A stretch of 64,000 nucleotides of DNA from Iris pallida. Its lineage: Eukaryota > Streptophyta > Magnoliopsida > Asparagales > Iridaceae. Numbering within the stretch: the stretch's first letter is position 1; each line of letters starts with the position of its first letter. The stretch lies in contig JANAVB010004000.1 in assembly GCA_029216955.1 (NCBI GenBank), forward strand, positions 2,067,025 through 2,131,024. The letters run 5' to 3'. This document shows positions 22,062-32,270 of the stretch, one piece after another. A program made the position numbers and the translations under genes. The notes below the pieces were generated by a model. It had not been told where the DNA came from and searched no databases. It saw only the letters and a program-made list of their open reading frames with translations.

Positions 22062-23503
22062 CATTGTACATGGCCTGGTATGACAAGGAACTAGCATAAC
22101 ATGACAGTGACCCGTAGTGGTGCACTCCTGACATGACCAACTTGACTTGATAGTGGCCCGTGGCGGCGCACTCCTGACTTGACTTGTAACTTGTAACTTG
22201 ACTCGTATAATCAACTTGACACCGTGGGTGTTCCTGCTTGCTTGCTTGTACAATCCACTTGTCTTGTCTTGCATCATGTCTAGGACGTGACTTCCTGGGT
22301 ACCACGGCCAGGGACTCGCGCTAATTGGATTCGGCTAATGATTAGATCAAACTAGAACATGGAGAATTCCCAGTCACAGGCAATCTCGTTATCTGGGCGC
22401 TTTAATGGACTTGTAGCTTGCCGACGAGTAGAGCACATTTTCAGCACACTGTCATGTGTTGCACCCTCTAAGTCACCTAAGGGTACATTTGTCTCCCGGG
22501 CAATGTACCCACCTATAACTCTCAACCCGCGGAAGGATAACTGGATAGTCTGCAGGGCTTGGGACTGGAATTCTCACTTGCATCTTGTTAGTAATTAGGT
22601 TTGTGATAACCCTAGTTAGTTAAAGTAGTAAGCCGTAGTACTTGCTTGGCCGATTGTGAATGAATGGTGTCCAGCTCTGTCTAAGTCTTGTCTAGTCCCT
22701 GTACCTGGAACTCTTGATCATGATTGTTTTACTTATCTCTAACGATAAATGGGTAGAGACAGTGAGCTATTCAGACGAAGGGGTACAATCCCGGTCCTTG
22801 TTTGGTTTAAGGATTGTAACCTGGCTCCCGGAATGGTTCCACGTCCCTAGTCGTTTATCGCCCTGTGTACTTTACTTCTTTTAGTCTTTATGTTCTGATA
22901 TGCTGGCTTTTGTTCTTATTTGTGGCCTCCTTTGTGGCACTTGCTCTTTCTGGGGTTTGACCCAGCTGGTTTTGTGTGGCCAAATTTTGGAGCAGCTCCC
23001 GAGGATCTACCAAGCTTCCAGCCCAATGGTGACAACTAGGCGGAACCCGGGCCAAGAGTGGGTTTTCCTTTTTATTTCACCCACTTATATGTAAATTTAT
23101 TCTTTTGAGGCGTTTAGCCGACGAGCACCTGTTAGCTCGATGCACATTTACTTACTGTCTGCCTACGGGCTGTAAACATGATTAACAAATCCTAGGGTTG
23201 ATCATGTATGACTGAACTCTTGCTAGTCCTATCATTTTGTACGACTAGCTTCATGATCATCCAATATGTAATATTTGGGACGCCTTATATATATATTTGA
23301 TGCTCTAACATCTTGTAACTCTGTTAATTGCTTGAGATTGAGACAATAGGCTTGACCTTAAGAGACTGCTGGCTTGTAGTAAACCCTCATATCTAGACAG
23401 CCGTGACCGTATAGTTGAGATGTATTCTATTTCAATATACGTAGCTGGCTGTGTCTGCCCCCGCTCTCCAGTATTCTGGTTCTGGGGCGTGACATGGTTT
23501 AAG

Positions 23504-23521
23504 TGGTGGCCTATGCAGGTC
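23504..23521 (+). other. Second primer-binding site of the element 2 tandem
   Basis: It has the same spacing and sequence as at 14983 with one C to T change (23512). Confidence 0.75.
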
Positions 23522-23556
23522 TTGGCATTCAAGAAATGTGAGGGTTTACCGAATAG

Positions 23557-24416
23557 ATGTCTCAATCAATATTCGTCCTTGATCTCTGCTCGTATCTTCA
23601 AATCCCTGGGAATCTCGACCTGATCACATTGCTTGTATCATTGATCTGTCCTGGTCCTTTCCTTATTGTTCCCTATGTCATCTTCTTCAGCGGCATTACT
23701 CCCGGACCTGCCAACCAGCCAGAGGAAGCTCGACAAGCACCCCAGCGCCAGAAAGATCAAGCTCAGCACTCTGGAGTAGCCTCCCGAGTTATGCTTCCCG
23801 GAGGCTCGGAACCTCCAGTTCAGGCAGCTCCGCCCGTTCAACCAGCTAGACAGGATGAGGGACCTTTGGTAGGGCTTATCAGAGAACTGCTTGCATCCCA
23901 AGATCGTCGAGGCGACGCCTTGCACCAGAAAGTTCATGATACTAAACCGAGGAGGTCCCCAAGGGAATCAGGCGGCCAACAGTTTCAAACGCTTGAACCC
24001 TCCCTTCTTTGACGGCAGTGAAGATGCGATTGCCGCGGACGCTTGGCTTCAGGATACCGAGGTGGTTCTAGAAGCAGCTAGGACACCTGAAAATGAGAAG
24101 GTGGCGGTAGTACGCCTACAGTTGTTAGACTTGGCTCGCGATTGGTGGGCAGCTCAGGCCATGGGGTTAGCGGCACCAGTCACTTGGGCGACGTTCAGAG
24201 AGAGATTCCAGACAAAGTACTTCGATGCGGTAGCACGGTACGACCTGCAGACCAGATTCACCAACTTGAAGCAAGGAGGCAGGACGGTCGATGGCTATGC
24301 GACCGAGTTTTCCAGGCTGAGTAGGTTTGCCCCCACCTTGGTGGCAACCGAATTCGATAGGGCCCAGCGGTTCCAGCAGGGACTGCATTTAGAGATATTA
24401 TTGGCTGTGGAGCAGT
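23557..24416 (+). pseudogene. Truncated, frameshifted gag of the second tandem unit
   Basis: It matches the gag of element 2 from the MSQS start to the Gag capsid region ending LLAVEQ. Two bases (GC) are missing near 23940, so the first part runs to 24012 in one frame while the true Gag continuation is readable from 23891 in another. The gag sequence ends at 24416, where the fusion to LTR A creates a TAA. Zinc knuckles, protease and all of pol are absent. An identical copy lies at 51997-52856. Confidence 0.9.
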
Positions 24417-24749
24417 AACATGATTGACAAATCCTAGGGTTGATCATGTATGACTGAAACTCTTGCTAGTCTTGACATTTTGTAACGACTAGCTTCATAA
24501 TCAACTGAATATGTAATGTTTGGGACGCCTTACTATTGTGTATTTGGTGATCTTACATCTTGTAACATTTATTTGCTTGCTTGTGATTGAGACACTAGGC
24601 TTGTTCTTGACCATAAGAGACTGATGGATTGTAGTTAAACCCTCATATCTAGACAGCTGTGACCGTATAGTGAGATGGATTCCATTTCACTGTACGTAGC
24701 TGGCTATGTACGCTCCCGCTCTCCAGTATTCTGGTTCTGGGGCGTGACA
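24417..24749 (+). repeat. 3' LTR of element A, resumed end
   Basis: It matches 8479-8813 and ends GGGGCGTGACA. About 42 bases of the LTR between the insertion point of element 2 and this resumption are missing, removed with the right end of element 2. Confidence 0.88.
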
Positions 24750-25369
24750 AGGTTCTAACCCAGAAAGTTGAGTATGAATGGGTACCACCTGCCTGTTCAC
24801 ACTGTGCTTGCTTCGGGCACCTCGCTAGTACTTGCCCTACTGGAGGACAGAAGACGGTGATCCCACCATAGTCAGCTAAGGAACTTGGAACATCTAGGAT
24901 GATGGAGACTGCTAGCAGGGATGAGAGAGCCGAGGGGGCCCTGCAGGAGGAGGACCGGCTGATGGGGGATGCCAGTGGACTGAGTCTGACTTTCTCACCT
25001 CAGACGGTATACCCAAGTGGGGCTATGGTCACTTTCTCCGCACAGAGGAGTATGGTTACCAGAGGCATGACGGCTTCGGAGCGAGAGCATAGAGGAGATG
25101 GAGGTACATCCGAGGAGAGAGTTTATAGCAGGAAGAGACATGTTGGCCCTCTTCGTGATGGGCACTCCCGGGAGGAGGGCCGTTCGTCTGGCCACGACGA
25201 GCCGCTTTGTGTGAACAACCCGGCTTGGGCCCTGAGGCTCTCCCAAGCGGCAAACCAGCATACCACCACTCCTGGGTTGGAGGAGGACATGGCATTGACG
25301 GACGTGGTACCATCCCCGGGTACTGGTCTAGAAGGGCTTCAGGGGACCTACCCTCTTAATAATAAATGA
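24750..25369 (+). pseudogene. LINE ORF1 C-terminal part with a CCHC knuckle
   Basis: One frame runs from the LTR border to a TGA at 25367-25369, with one TAG at 24869. It begins with a typical plant LINE ORF1 motif (VEYEWVPPACSHC, then a GHLASTC continuation), a CX2CX4HX4C-type nucleic-acid-binding knuckle. The remaining ~155 residues after the MMETAS methionine at 24899 are low in recognisable motifs and rich in charged residues, as usual for ORF1 tails. ORF1 protein would package LINE RNA. The N-terminal part is not in the window. Confidence 0.8.
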
Positions 25370-25471
25370 CAGTTATCGCCTGAAATGTCAGGGGTACATG
25401 CTCCTTAGGGAGATTGAGAGAGATTTGTAAGGTCCTGCGCAGAGAGAAGTGCAACATCTCTATTTTGCTGG
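25366..25471 (+). pseudogene. LINE ORF2 start, overlapping the ORF1 stop
   Basis: The ATG at 25366 overlaps the ORF1 TGA in an ATGA. The frame starts MTVIA, then TGA replaces the Trp expected in the endonuclease motif (WNVRG follows this pattern in plant L1s), then NVRGTCSLGR and CNISILL. It continues after the inserted element as ETKIKGEK, which completes the usual ETK motif of the apurinic endonuclease domain. Confidence 0.78.
25467..25471 (+). other. Left target-site duplication of the non-autonomous element
   Basis: GCTGG occurs directly left of the LTR and again at 36325-36329 directly right of the other LTR. Removing the element and one copy restores the LINE ORF2 reading frame at this point. 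Confidence 0.92.
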
Positions 25472-25609
25472 TGAAACCCTACTTTTCAATTTTTGGAAAT
25501 TTAAAGTTTTCTCCTAAATTGAGTTGCTTGAATAATTTTTTTCTCATTTTAAAAATCCTCCTATGATATCTTGAGGAGGGATTTGATTAATTAGCTTGAA
25601 TATTAATTC

Positions 25610-25633
25610 ACTAGTTAGTTATAACTAACCAGT
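25610..25633 (+). other. 24-base near-perfect palindrome in U3
   Basis: The arms ACTAGTTAGTTA and TAACTAACCAGT pair with one mismatch. The same palindrome is present in the other LTR (about 33079-33102) and in both LTRs of the duplicate block. It lies about 140 bases inside the LTR start. Confidence 0.6.
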
Positions 25634-26404
25634 GTGGTTCCCAATTATCCCTAACAACTTTCTAACAGAATTTTAGGGTAACTGTGCAAATAGTTTTGAG
25701 TGGGGGAATTTAATGCAAATTTCCATTTTTCTTTCTGATTGCTTACTTATATTGAGTTGTGGAGAGAGAAAGTCACTCTCTCATTTCCATAGTCAGAGCT
25801 TTTCCCCAATCCTTACTTTCCCTCTTCCCCAAATAATCACCGAGCCCTAACCCTAATTCTCCCCAACGGCGGACTCCTTTCCGCGACTGAGCCAGCAGCG
25901 GCGGCGAGATTGTCCTCCGGCCATGGCGAGAGCACTACGATCGGCGAGCGACGCTGCGGTGCCCCGACCATCACTATGACTAAGGAAGCCTTTCTTCTCC
26001 GGTGCTCTTCCTTCCTGACGACTGCACCTCCACGAGCTCTGCGGCAGTGGTGGACGATCTCCTCTGTCGACACGGTGACTCCCGCGTGACCGATCTCGTC
26101 ATGGCGTCAGGTGAGCGTGGGTGTTTTAGAGTAAGGTGTGCATTATTTTCTTCCGACTGTGTGGACTCTTGAATTTCACTGACTAGAGTCGTGTGGACCA
26201 AGTTGATCGAATTTTTTTCGTGATCAGTAGCTCGATTTTGTAGATCGACGAACGATCATCGGTAAGTATTGATCTAGATGCTCTTGAATGGTTGATTATT
26301 TGGCCGATCTTGACTTCGTTCCCTGATTTATCGACAGTGAACAATTCTTCTTGAATCTAAGTCCGATCAAGAATAATCGGAAGGATCAGACCTAGGTACT
26401 CTTA

Positions 26405-26825
26405 GGCCTCGTTTGGTTCACGGAAAGGAAATGAGTTCCCTTGTATTTTTCATGGGAATGGAAAAGTAGGATTCCTGTCACATTTCCCTTTCGTTGTTTG
26501 GTAAAACAAGGAAACTACTTAAGAAAGGAAAGCAAAATATAACAATGTTCCAATAATATCCTTACCTTTAAAAATAAAAATAATATTATAAAAATAACAT
26601 TAATAGTAAAATAAGCAATGACACATGATTACTTTTGTCATAACTTTTGTAATAAATGTTGGGAAAGGAGGAGGGAAAATCAATCCCATAGGTCTTGAGT
26701 GGAACCATATTCCCACCAATTTTCCCCCTTGTCAGGAAATTGATTCCCAAGTTTGTGGCTACCAAACAAAGGAAAGGAACAACTTTCCTTTCTTGGTTCC
26801 TTAAATCCGTGAACCAAATGGGGCC
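26405..26825 (+). mobile_element. Tourist-type (PIF/Harbinger) MITE, 421 bp
   Basis: Terminal inverted repeats GGCCTCGTTTGGTTCACGG and, inverted, GGCCCCATTTGGTTCACGG are flanked by TTA on both sides. The 3' LTR of the same element has the empty site CTCTTAATTCTGG (near 33864), proving insertion after the LTR element. It has no coding capacity. The strand is arbitrary. Confidence 0.9.
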
Positions 26826-29297
26826 TTAATTCTGGAACTTTGTAGGAATTTCTGAAGATTTAATTCCTGAGTTCTTTCTTTGGTTCTTGTGTGGAATTTG
26901 CTTGTTGATTTGATGCAGAGGACTCGAGATTAGTTGTGTCGGGGTTCTGAACTCGTGTCTTCCACTCTGAGTAAAATCCTTCAGGTAACCCTTCAATCCT
27001 CTGAAATTTGTATTGTAGCTTTGCCTCGATTGAATTTGGCGTTGGCGTGTCCAAGCGCGGTTGTGTCAAGGGTGCCAGTTCGTTGTGTTCAGTTTATAGC
27101 AATATTCGGGTGTGCGTGACCAAGCCGGTTCGTGTCCTCTTTACGTGTCCGTGTCTGCGGGAACGGATCAGCTGGGATGGAGTTAGCAGGGATAGGTCTC
27201 CTTTATTTTGGATTGGTTAAGCTGTGGATTTGTATAATATTATTGGGTTTGTTAATTTGTAGATTATGTAGTTCTCTATTTTAATACCTGATTTGTATAA
27301 TTTTTCTTTAGTCGATTTTGATCCATCTCAGGGTTTTATAAATTGTGGGTGATGACTGTGATCGTTTAATGTGTGAAGTAAACTTATTCTTTTTTGTGAT
27401 TTTCCCTCTCTGAACATTTTGAATTAAAGAGGAATCCATGACTTGTGGGTTCATGTGATTGCCTCCAGGAAGCAATTGCCAGCTGAATGAGGGTTTGGTT
27501 GAGAATGAATTAGGCCCATATAGTATGGGAAATAGGAGGAGTAGCAATAGCTAGATATGTGAAGTGTGGTTAAGTTTGTGTGAAGTTGAAGCATGTTGTG
27601 TTGTGAATTAACCTCTCTGTTGGCCAGAGAATTAATTCAAAGGAAGGCATGGTTAGAGTTAGACTTTGGGGGCTTTTATATATGCTTTTGTTGTGTGTAG
27701 TTGGGTATTCATTTGGTTGATTCTTTTAGTCTGATTTTTAAGTCAGCTGCAGGTCTATTTTGAATGAGTATAATAATGGGTTGGGTGATTTGAATGTGTG
27801 AGTGTGCAAGTTTCAAATATTGAGTGTCTGAACATTTGATGAGTATCTTTTGAACTAGAGGGTCTGTAAAATCTAAATTTGTAGCTGCTAAATTTCTGGT
27901 GGGCAAGATCCATGCTCTCATAAAGTGCAGGTGTAGGACCACTTTAATAGGGTTGTGTTCTGTGGTGAATTATGAGTTGGGTTGGTATTGTTGAGACCTA
28001 TTCTTAAGTCATCTATGCTCTTGAGTCAGTTTCAATAGATGGTGTTGTTAGTTAGAGTGTGGTTTTGGGCCAAGGGTGGACTGGGGTTGGATCAATAATC
28101 CGGTTTAAGAGTATATCTTGTTAATTAATTTCCATTGTATTTGAGTACTTTTCCTAATTAAGATGTTGTTTAAAGTGCTTGAAAGTTATACAATTATTTA
28201 TGATATTTTGTTAATATAACTATTCCTATTTAAAATATAGATTTGTTTATATTTATAGGATAAGCTTATTGTTAGCAAGAGTTTAAACTAAGGAAATATT
28301 TAGTTAACTTATTTATAGTTTGGCCAAATTGCTAGTTAGCAGTACTTGGCTAATGATTATTAGAGCCTAACCAACTTGTACTAAAATCATGTGGACTTAC
28401 AGATCTATTTCTCTATTCCCATTCACCCTGAGAAAGGCAAGTACATTCTATGGTTTATGTTCATTTACATTCATATCCTGTGCTTTTCATTTTGGACACG
28501 ATGTTACACGATATTGTCTTGTACTCTTGATTCATGTTCCTTGTACTTGCTTGTGTCTGGGAGGGGAAATACTACAGGTGTGTGACCAAACCCAAACAAA
28601 CTCATGTGAATAGCTCAGGCCTCGCACTGTGCACGCGGGCCCTAAGCCGTACCATTGTTCATGTGCCCTGTACTACCCAAGCCGGTCACACATTCTGGAT
28701 GTATTTCAACATATTTCACATGTCAGGTTCCTTGTACATTCATGTTCAGGTTTCAGTTCATGTACTTCATTTCATGTATTTCCTGTATTTACTTTCAGCA
28801 CTTCATATTCTTATTTCCTATACTTTATATCTCATGTACCCTGTGCCCATTTCCATCTCATGTTGTACTTTTTATTACCTTATATGTGCTTTGCTCCGCT
28901 CCTGACTGGATGTTGCAGGTGTACTTGAGGATATCGTTCCATTTTATGGGCTAGAGCCCGTGATCTTAGCTGAGCAGGATGGAGGCATGACTTAGCAAGA
29001 GGTTACAGGTTTAGGTTCGTTTAGCTTTACTTCTAGATGTTGTTTATTGAGAGTTCATAGTTGTATTTTATTCCTGTCACCGGAAATGTCTCTGGTACTT
29101 TTATATATAAATTGTATTATGACTTGTGGATTATGGTGATCATTCTGGGACGGTTAGATGTTGTGATGTTTACTTTCATGTTATTCTTGGAGTTTTCTTT
29201 AGATGTTTACAGCTTACTACGTTGAGTCTTCTAACGTAGGCTGGACGTGTCCGACTCGTATCCGAATATTCGGGAGCGGGTCGTGACATATTTTTAG

Positions 29298-29315
29298 TGG
29301 TGGCCCATGCAGGTC
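29298..29315 (+). other. Primer-binding site of the non-autonomous element, tRNA-Ile type
   Basis: TGGTGGCCCATGCAGGTC follows a nine-base spacer after the LTR end at 29288. Sequence and spacing are identical to elements 1 and 2, whose LTRs are otherwise unlike this one. Confidence 0.78.
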
Positions 29316-29494
29316 ATGTCCTAATGGCACTTAGGCTATAGAGTGCTATTGGGGAACCTGTTAATCTAGGGAAAACTCATCACAACATAGGATTGCGGGA
29401 AATAATATGGGTATATTTTACTAGATTGCTTATTACCTTAAGGTTGCTTATTGTCTTAAGATTTAGGCCATTTTAACAGTTTTCTATTTTTCAG

Positions 29495-29671
29495 ATGGTT
29501 CAGACACGCAACACCAGAATTATTGATCCACCTGTACTTGAGGCTTACGAGCTTTCACCGCCTCCTGTCGTCCCTACTATCACCATTGGTAGTACGCAGT
29601 TGATGGAGATGTTCCGGGAGTTCTTTCATGCTCAGAGAGAGCAAGCCGTCTTTTTTAAGCCAGACTTGTAG
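29495..29671 (+). CDS. Short gag-start ORF of the non-autonomous element (58 aa)
   Basis: The first ATG after the primer-binding region opens a 58-residue frame starting MVQTRNTR and including a proline-rich stretch (SPPPVVP) and a MEMFREFF helix-like motif, ending at TAG 29669-29671. The MVQTRNT-type opening resembles Gag N termini of plant gypsy elements. It probably represents the preserved start of a Gag whose remainder has decayed. The stop separates it from the knuckle region 240 bases downstream. The duplicate copy at 57940 is the same length. Confidence 0.55.
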   Translation: MVQTRNTRIIDPPVLEAYELSPPPVVPTITIGSTQLMEMFREFFHAQREQAVFFKPDL

Positions 29672-29910
29672 ATGCGCTTTCCGAGCCAAGGAAGACTTTT
29701 GATTCCCAAACTCTCAGATCTTTGGACTCTTCCGACACCGAGCGCATTTCTTACACCGAAAAGCAAATCAAGAACCTGGAGCCGCCTCTTCTGAAGACCA
29801 TCCAAGTCTCTGAGGACCCGACTCCTCTGAAGATTAGAGCCACCAACCAGGAGATCTAGAACGTAGCATGGACGATAGAACGAGACGGAAAGCTGAAGCC
29901 CAGGAGAGAC

Positions 29911-30330
29911 ATGAAGACTTATGATGAAGATAACAACTACTCTGGATCCGCAAAGCGCCACACTCAGACAACGCCCTTTCAGCTGTGTCATCAGATTTCG
30001 ACTCAAATGATGACCATTTGTGCTTTCTGCCGCCATCTAGGACATCGCTTTGAGGAGTGCCGCAAGAGGCTCGGACTCTGCTTATTCTGTGGATCTTCTG
30101 CCACCGAATGAAAGATTGCCAGTAGGACGTGGATCGCAATGGCGAGGAGCATCAGGATCTCAGCAGCCAGTACTTCAGCCACAGCGGGAGATTCAGACTC
30201 AGATCTAGACGACGATTACCAGCAATTTCTGCCACCGCCCAAGACACCACTACGACGAGTACCGTAAGAGACTGAGGCTATGCTTGTTCTGCGGATCGCC
30301 TGCCCATCAAGTCAAGGATTGCCCGGAGGT
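29911..30330 (+). pseudogene. Gag zinc-knuckle region of the non-autonomous element
   Basis: The frame from 29911 encodes CAFCRHLGHRFEEC, a six-residue linker, then CLFCGSSA. A base missing near 30101 changes the next residues to TE and a stop, losing the His and last Cys. The duplicate block has the base and reads through the complete knuckle. A second copy of the module follows at about 30248-30327: its first knuckle is decayed (HHYDEYRKRL) and its second is intact (CLFCGSPAHQVKDC). The linker and the GLCL context match the Gag of elements 1 and 2, supporting common ancestry. No protease motif follows. Confidence 0.75.
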
Positions 30331-30579
30331 CGCTGATTGCACTGCCCAAGGACGAGCACGAGGAGCACCAGGACTACAGCAAGGGGACCTGCCTCTCTAG
30401 ATTCAGCAAACGCATGGAGCACTGCCGCAAGGACCACCCTACGTCAGGACAGCTGGAAACGTTGAAGAGATTTCAGTCCCGGAGGGATAGTGAAGACAGA
30501 TTGAAGACCGAAGGCTTCTCTTGCATGGTTGGAGAAAACCATGGATCGTGATTCGCAATCCAGTCTTCCCTTAGATTCC

Positions 30580-31770
30580 TCTTGCACCTATATCGCTTCT
30601 TAAAGCTTCCTTATTTCCTATTCAAGGATCGTTAGACTTTGTTTTCTATTCTGAAACCTTGATTGCTATTTGAGATGTATTTCGAGAGATTGTTACCTAT
30701 TTTAGAATCTTTTTCGTAACACTGCTCTTATTCGAGATTTTATGTTCAATAACTTGTTTCATATTCATTATTCCTGATGTTGTTTCCTAATTCAAGATTC
30801 TGTCCTATTCAAAATCTTATTCCCTATTCAGACCCTGTTGCTATTTGATATATTACTTCGGGATTTCATTCCTACTCAAACTTGTTCCCATTCAAAACCT
30901 TGTTTGAATCTTGCTTCTATTAGAGACTTTGTTTGAAGACTTCATCTTCTATTTTAAGATTTTGACTCGTTCCCTATGAGATCTTGTTTCCTATTCGAAA
31001 CTCCGGTTTCTATTCAAGCTTTTGTCTTTCCGATTCAAGACTTGTTTTATGTTCACTATTAGATACCCTATTTTCATATTCACTGTGCATGGCTTTGCCT
31101 CCTATTTTGGTTTCTATTTGAGATTGTCTTCCCTAATCAAACTTTGTTGCTATTGGAGAAGTTATTCCTATTCATGATTTTATTTCTTATTCGAAACATT
31201 GCTTGAGCTTCATCCTATTCAAGACCTTGTTGAGGATTCTTTTGAGGGTTTTGAAGATTTCGTTCCCTATTTGATATTTGCTTGTTTCCTATTTATGATC
31301 CAATACCTTGGTTCCTATTCACTAATTGATACCTGCTTTTCATTCACTTTTCGAAACCTTACTTCCTCGTCGAGATTTTCTGTTCGAGATTTTGTTTCTT
31401 ATTCACGACTTTGTTGATATTTGATTTTCTAATTTGACTTTGTATCCTATTGGAGATTTCGTTTTCCATTCGAGATTTTGCTCGAGATTTCGTTGTTATT
31501 CGAGATTTTGTTGAACCTTGTTTCCGATACGAGATTTTGTTCTTATTTTGAGACTTTATTTTCTATCCGGTTCCTTGCTTCTATGCCACCTTCGAGACTT
31601 GGTTACCTATCCGGATTATGTTCTCTATACGAAATTTTGTTACCATTCCAGATTTATTTAAAATTTCGGTTACTATTCGAAACTTCGATCCCTGTTCGAG
31701 ATTTAAAATCTCCTTGTTTGCCCTTTTTAGTACCCACTACTCATTGTTGGATCCTTATTGTTTCTTGATA
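30580..31770 (+). repeat. Degenerate AT-rich array, TTCGAGATTTTGTT-type words
   Basis: Dozens of loosely repeated units of roughly 15-25 bases combine CCTATTC, (C/T)GAGATTTTGTT and GAAAC(C/T)TTG words. Open frames in it are short and composed of the repeat. It occupies the place where protease and RT would lie in an autonomous element. The array is repeated at about 59027-60217. Confidence 0.75.
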
Positions 31771-31877
31771 CCTAGTGAAACCCTTGTTTTCTAAAAGGCA
31801 GAAAACATCACCTTTTATCGTGACTTGGACCATTGGAATTCATTTTGAACTCTTTGAAATCCTTTTTGTAATTCCTA

Positions 31878-32270
31878 TGGATAAGGTTGAGAGACTATTC
31901 GATGACCTACTAGGGCATGGCAGTTGCACGCTGCAGCCATTATCTGGATTACGGAGACTGAGGGTTCACTGTAGCCAGCAGCGCACTAGCGAGTCATGAA
32001 CTCTAAGTTGAAGTGATTTCAAACATTCATAGGTTTTCGGGTATTGTTGAGACTTTGTCCTAAATCCTTCATATCTTGATCTATTGGGTTGCTTCGTTGT
32101 TATAGGTTGGAAAATGGATAAAGTTAATAGAATATTCGGTAACATATCGTTATTTGAGTCACGGAGCCGAAAGTTCACTGCAGCCAGATATACACGAGTG
32201 GGGCAGGAATTCTAAGTAAAGTGACTTCAAGTATCTATATATTCTCGAATACCATGGAGACTTTATCCCC
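31878..32270 (+). repeat. Two diverged tandem copies of a ~200 bp unit
   Basis: Both units share the order GATAA(G/A)GTT, an ATTCG(A/G)T-like word, a TTA(C/T)GGAG-like word, GTTCACTG(T/C)AGCCAG, TTCTAAGT or CTCTAAGT, and GAGACTTT(A/G)TCC. The first spans about 31878-32075 and the second about 32115-32270. Neither is coding. Confidence 0.6.

Larger units (their letters stand above)
19969..23494 (+). repeat. Second LTR of element 2, interrupted by a solo LTR
   Basis: It starts TGTCACCCTC and ends GGGGCGTGACA. Removing the inserted 921 bases (solo LTR plus one target copy) leaves ~2605 bp, the length of the first LTR. The tail continues at 22067. A gag start follows it, so it is shared by two tandem internal regions. 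22174-23494 is repeated at 50614-51934. Confidence 0.9.
12367..24416 (+). mobile_element. Element 2: Ty3/gypsy (Tekay/Del-type), LTR-internal-LTR-internal tandem, right end deleted
   Basis: Two LTRs of matching length (about 2.6 kb once a solo LTR is subtracted from the second) are each followed by the same spacer, primer-binding site and gag start. The first internal region is full length (14974-19968). The second stops within gag at 24416, where it joins LTR sequence of element A with about two bases of microhomology. The second LTR is therefore both the 3' LTR of the first unit and the 5' LTR of the second. Unequal recombination between LTRs is the simplest origin. Confidence 0.85.
25472..29288 (+). 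repeat. 5' LTR of the non-autonomous element (3817 bp, including a MITE)
   Basis: It starts TGAAACCCTAC, where the other LTR has TGTAACCCTAC, and ends GGTCGTGACA. Without the 421-base MITE and its TTA duplication it is about as long as the 3' LTR. It contains a CT-rich leader and a GC-rich segment (about 25855-26110) with small open frames on both strands that look accidental, then AT-rich sequence and a block of short words such as TTCATGT near 28500-28900. Confidence 0.9.

Noticed and set aside
24899..25369. 156-codon frame as an independent small gene
   Set aside because: It is in the same frame as the LINE knuckle directly upstream, separated only by one TAG, and leads into LINE ORF2.
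25837..26201. GC-rich segment with open frames on the minus strand that could look like a captured gene fragment
   Set aside because: It occurs in both LTRs of the element, so it belongs to the LTR leader. Frames change with small indels and no domain is recognised.
28534..28954. Three overlapping ~100-codon frames rich in Cys, Phe and Leu
   Set aside because: They lie inside the LTR near its right half and arise from repeated TTCATGT and CCTGTACT words. The three frames being open together argues against coding.
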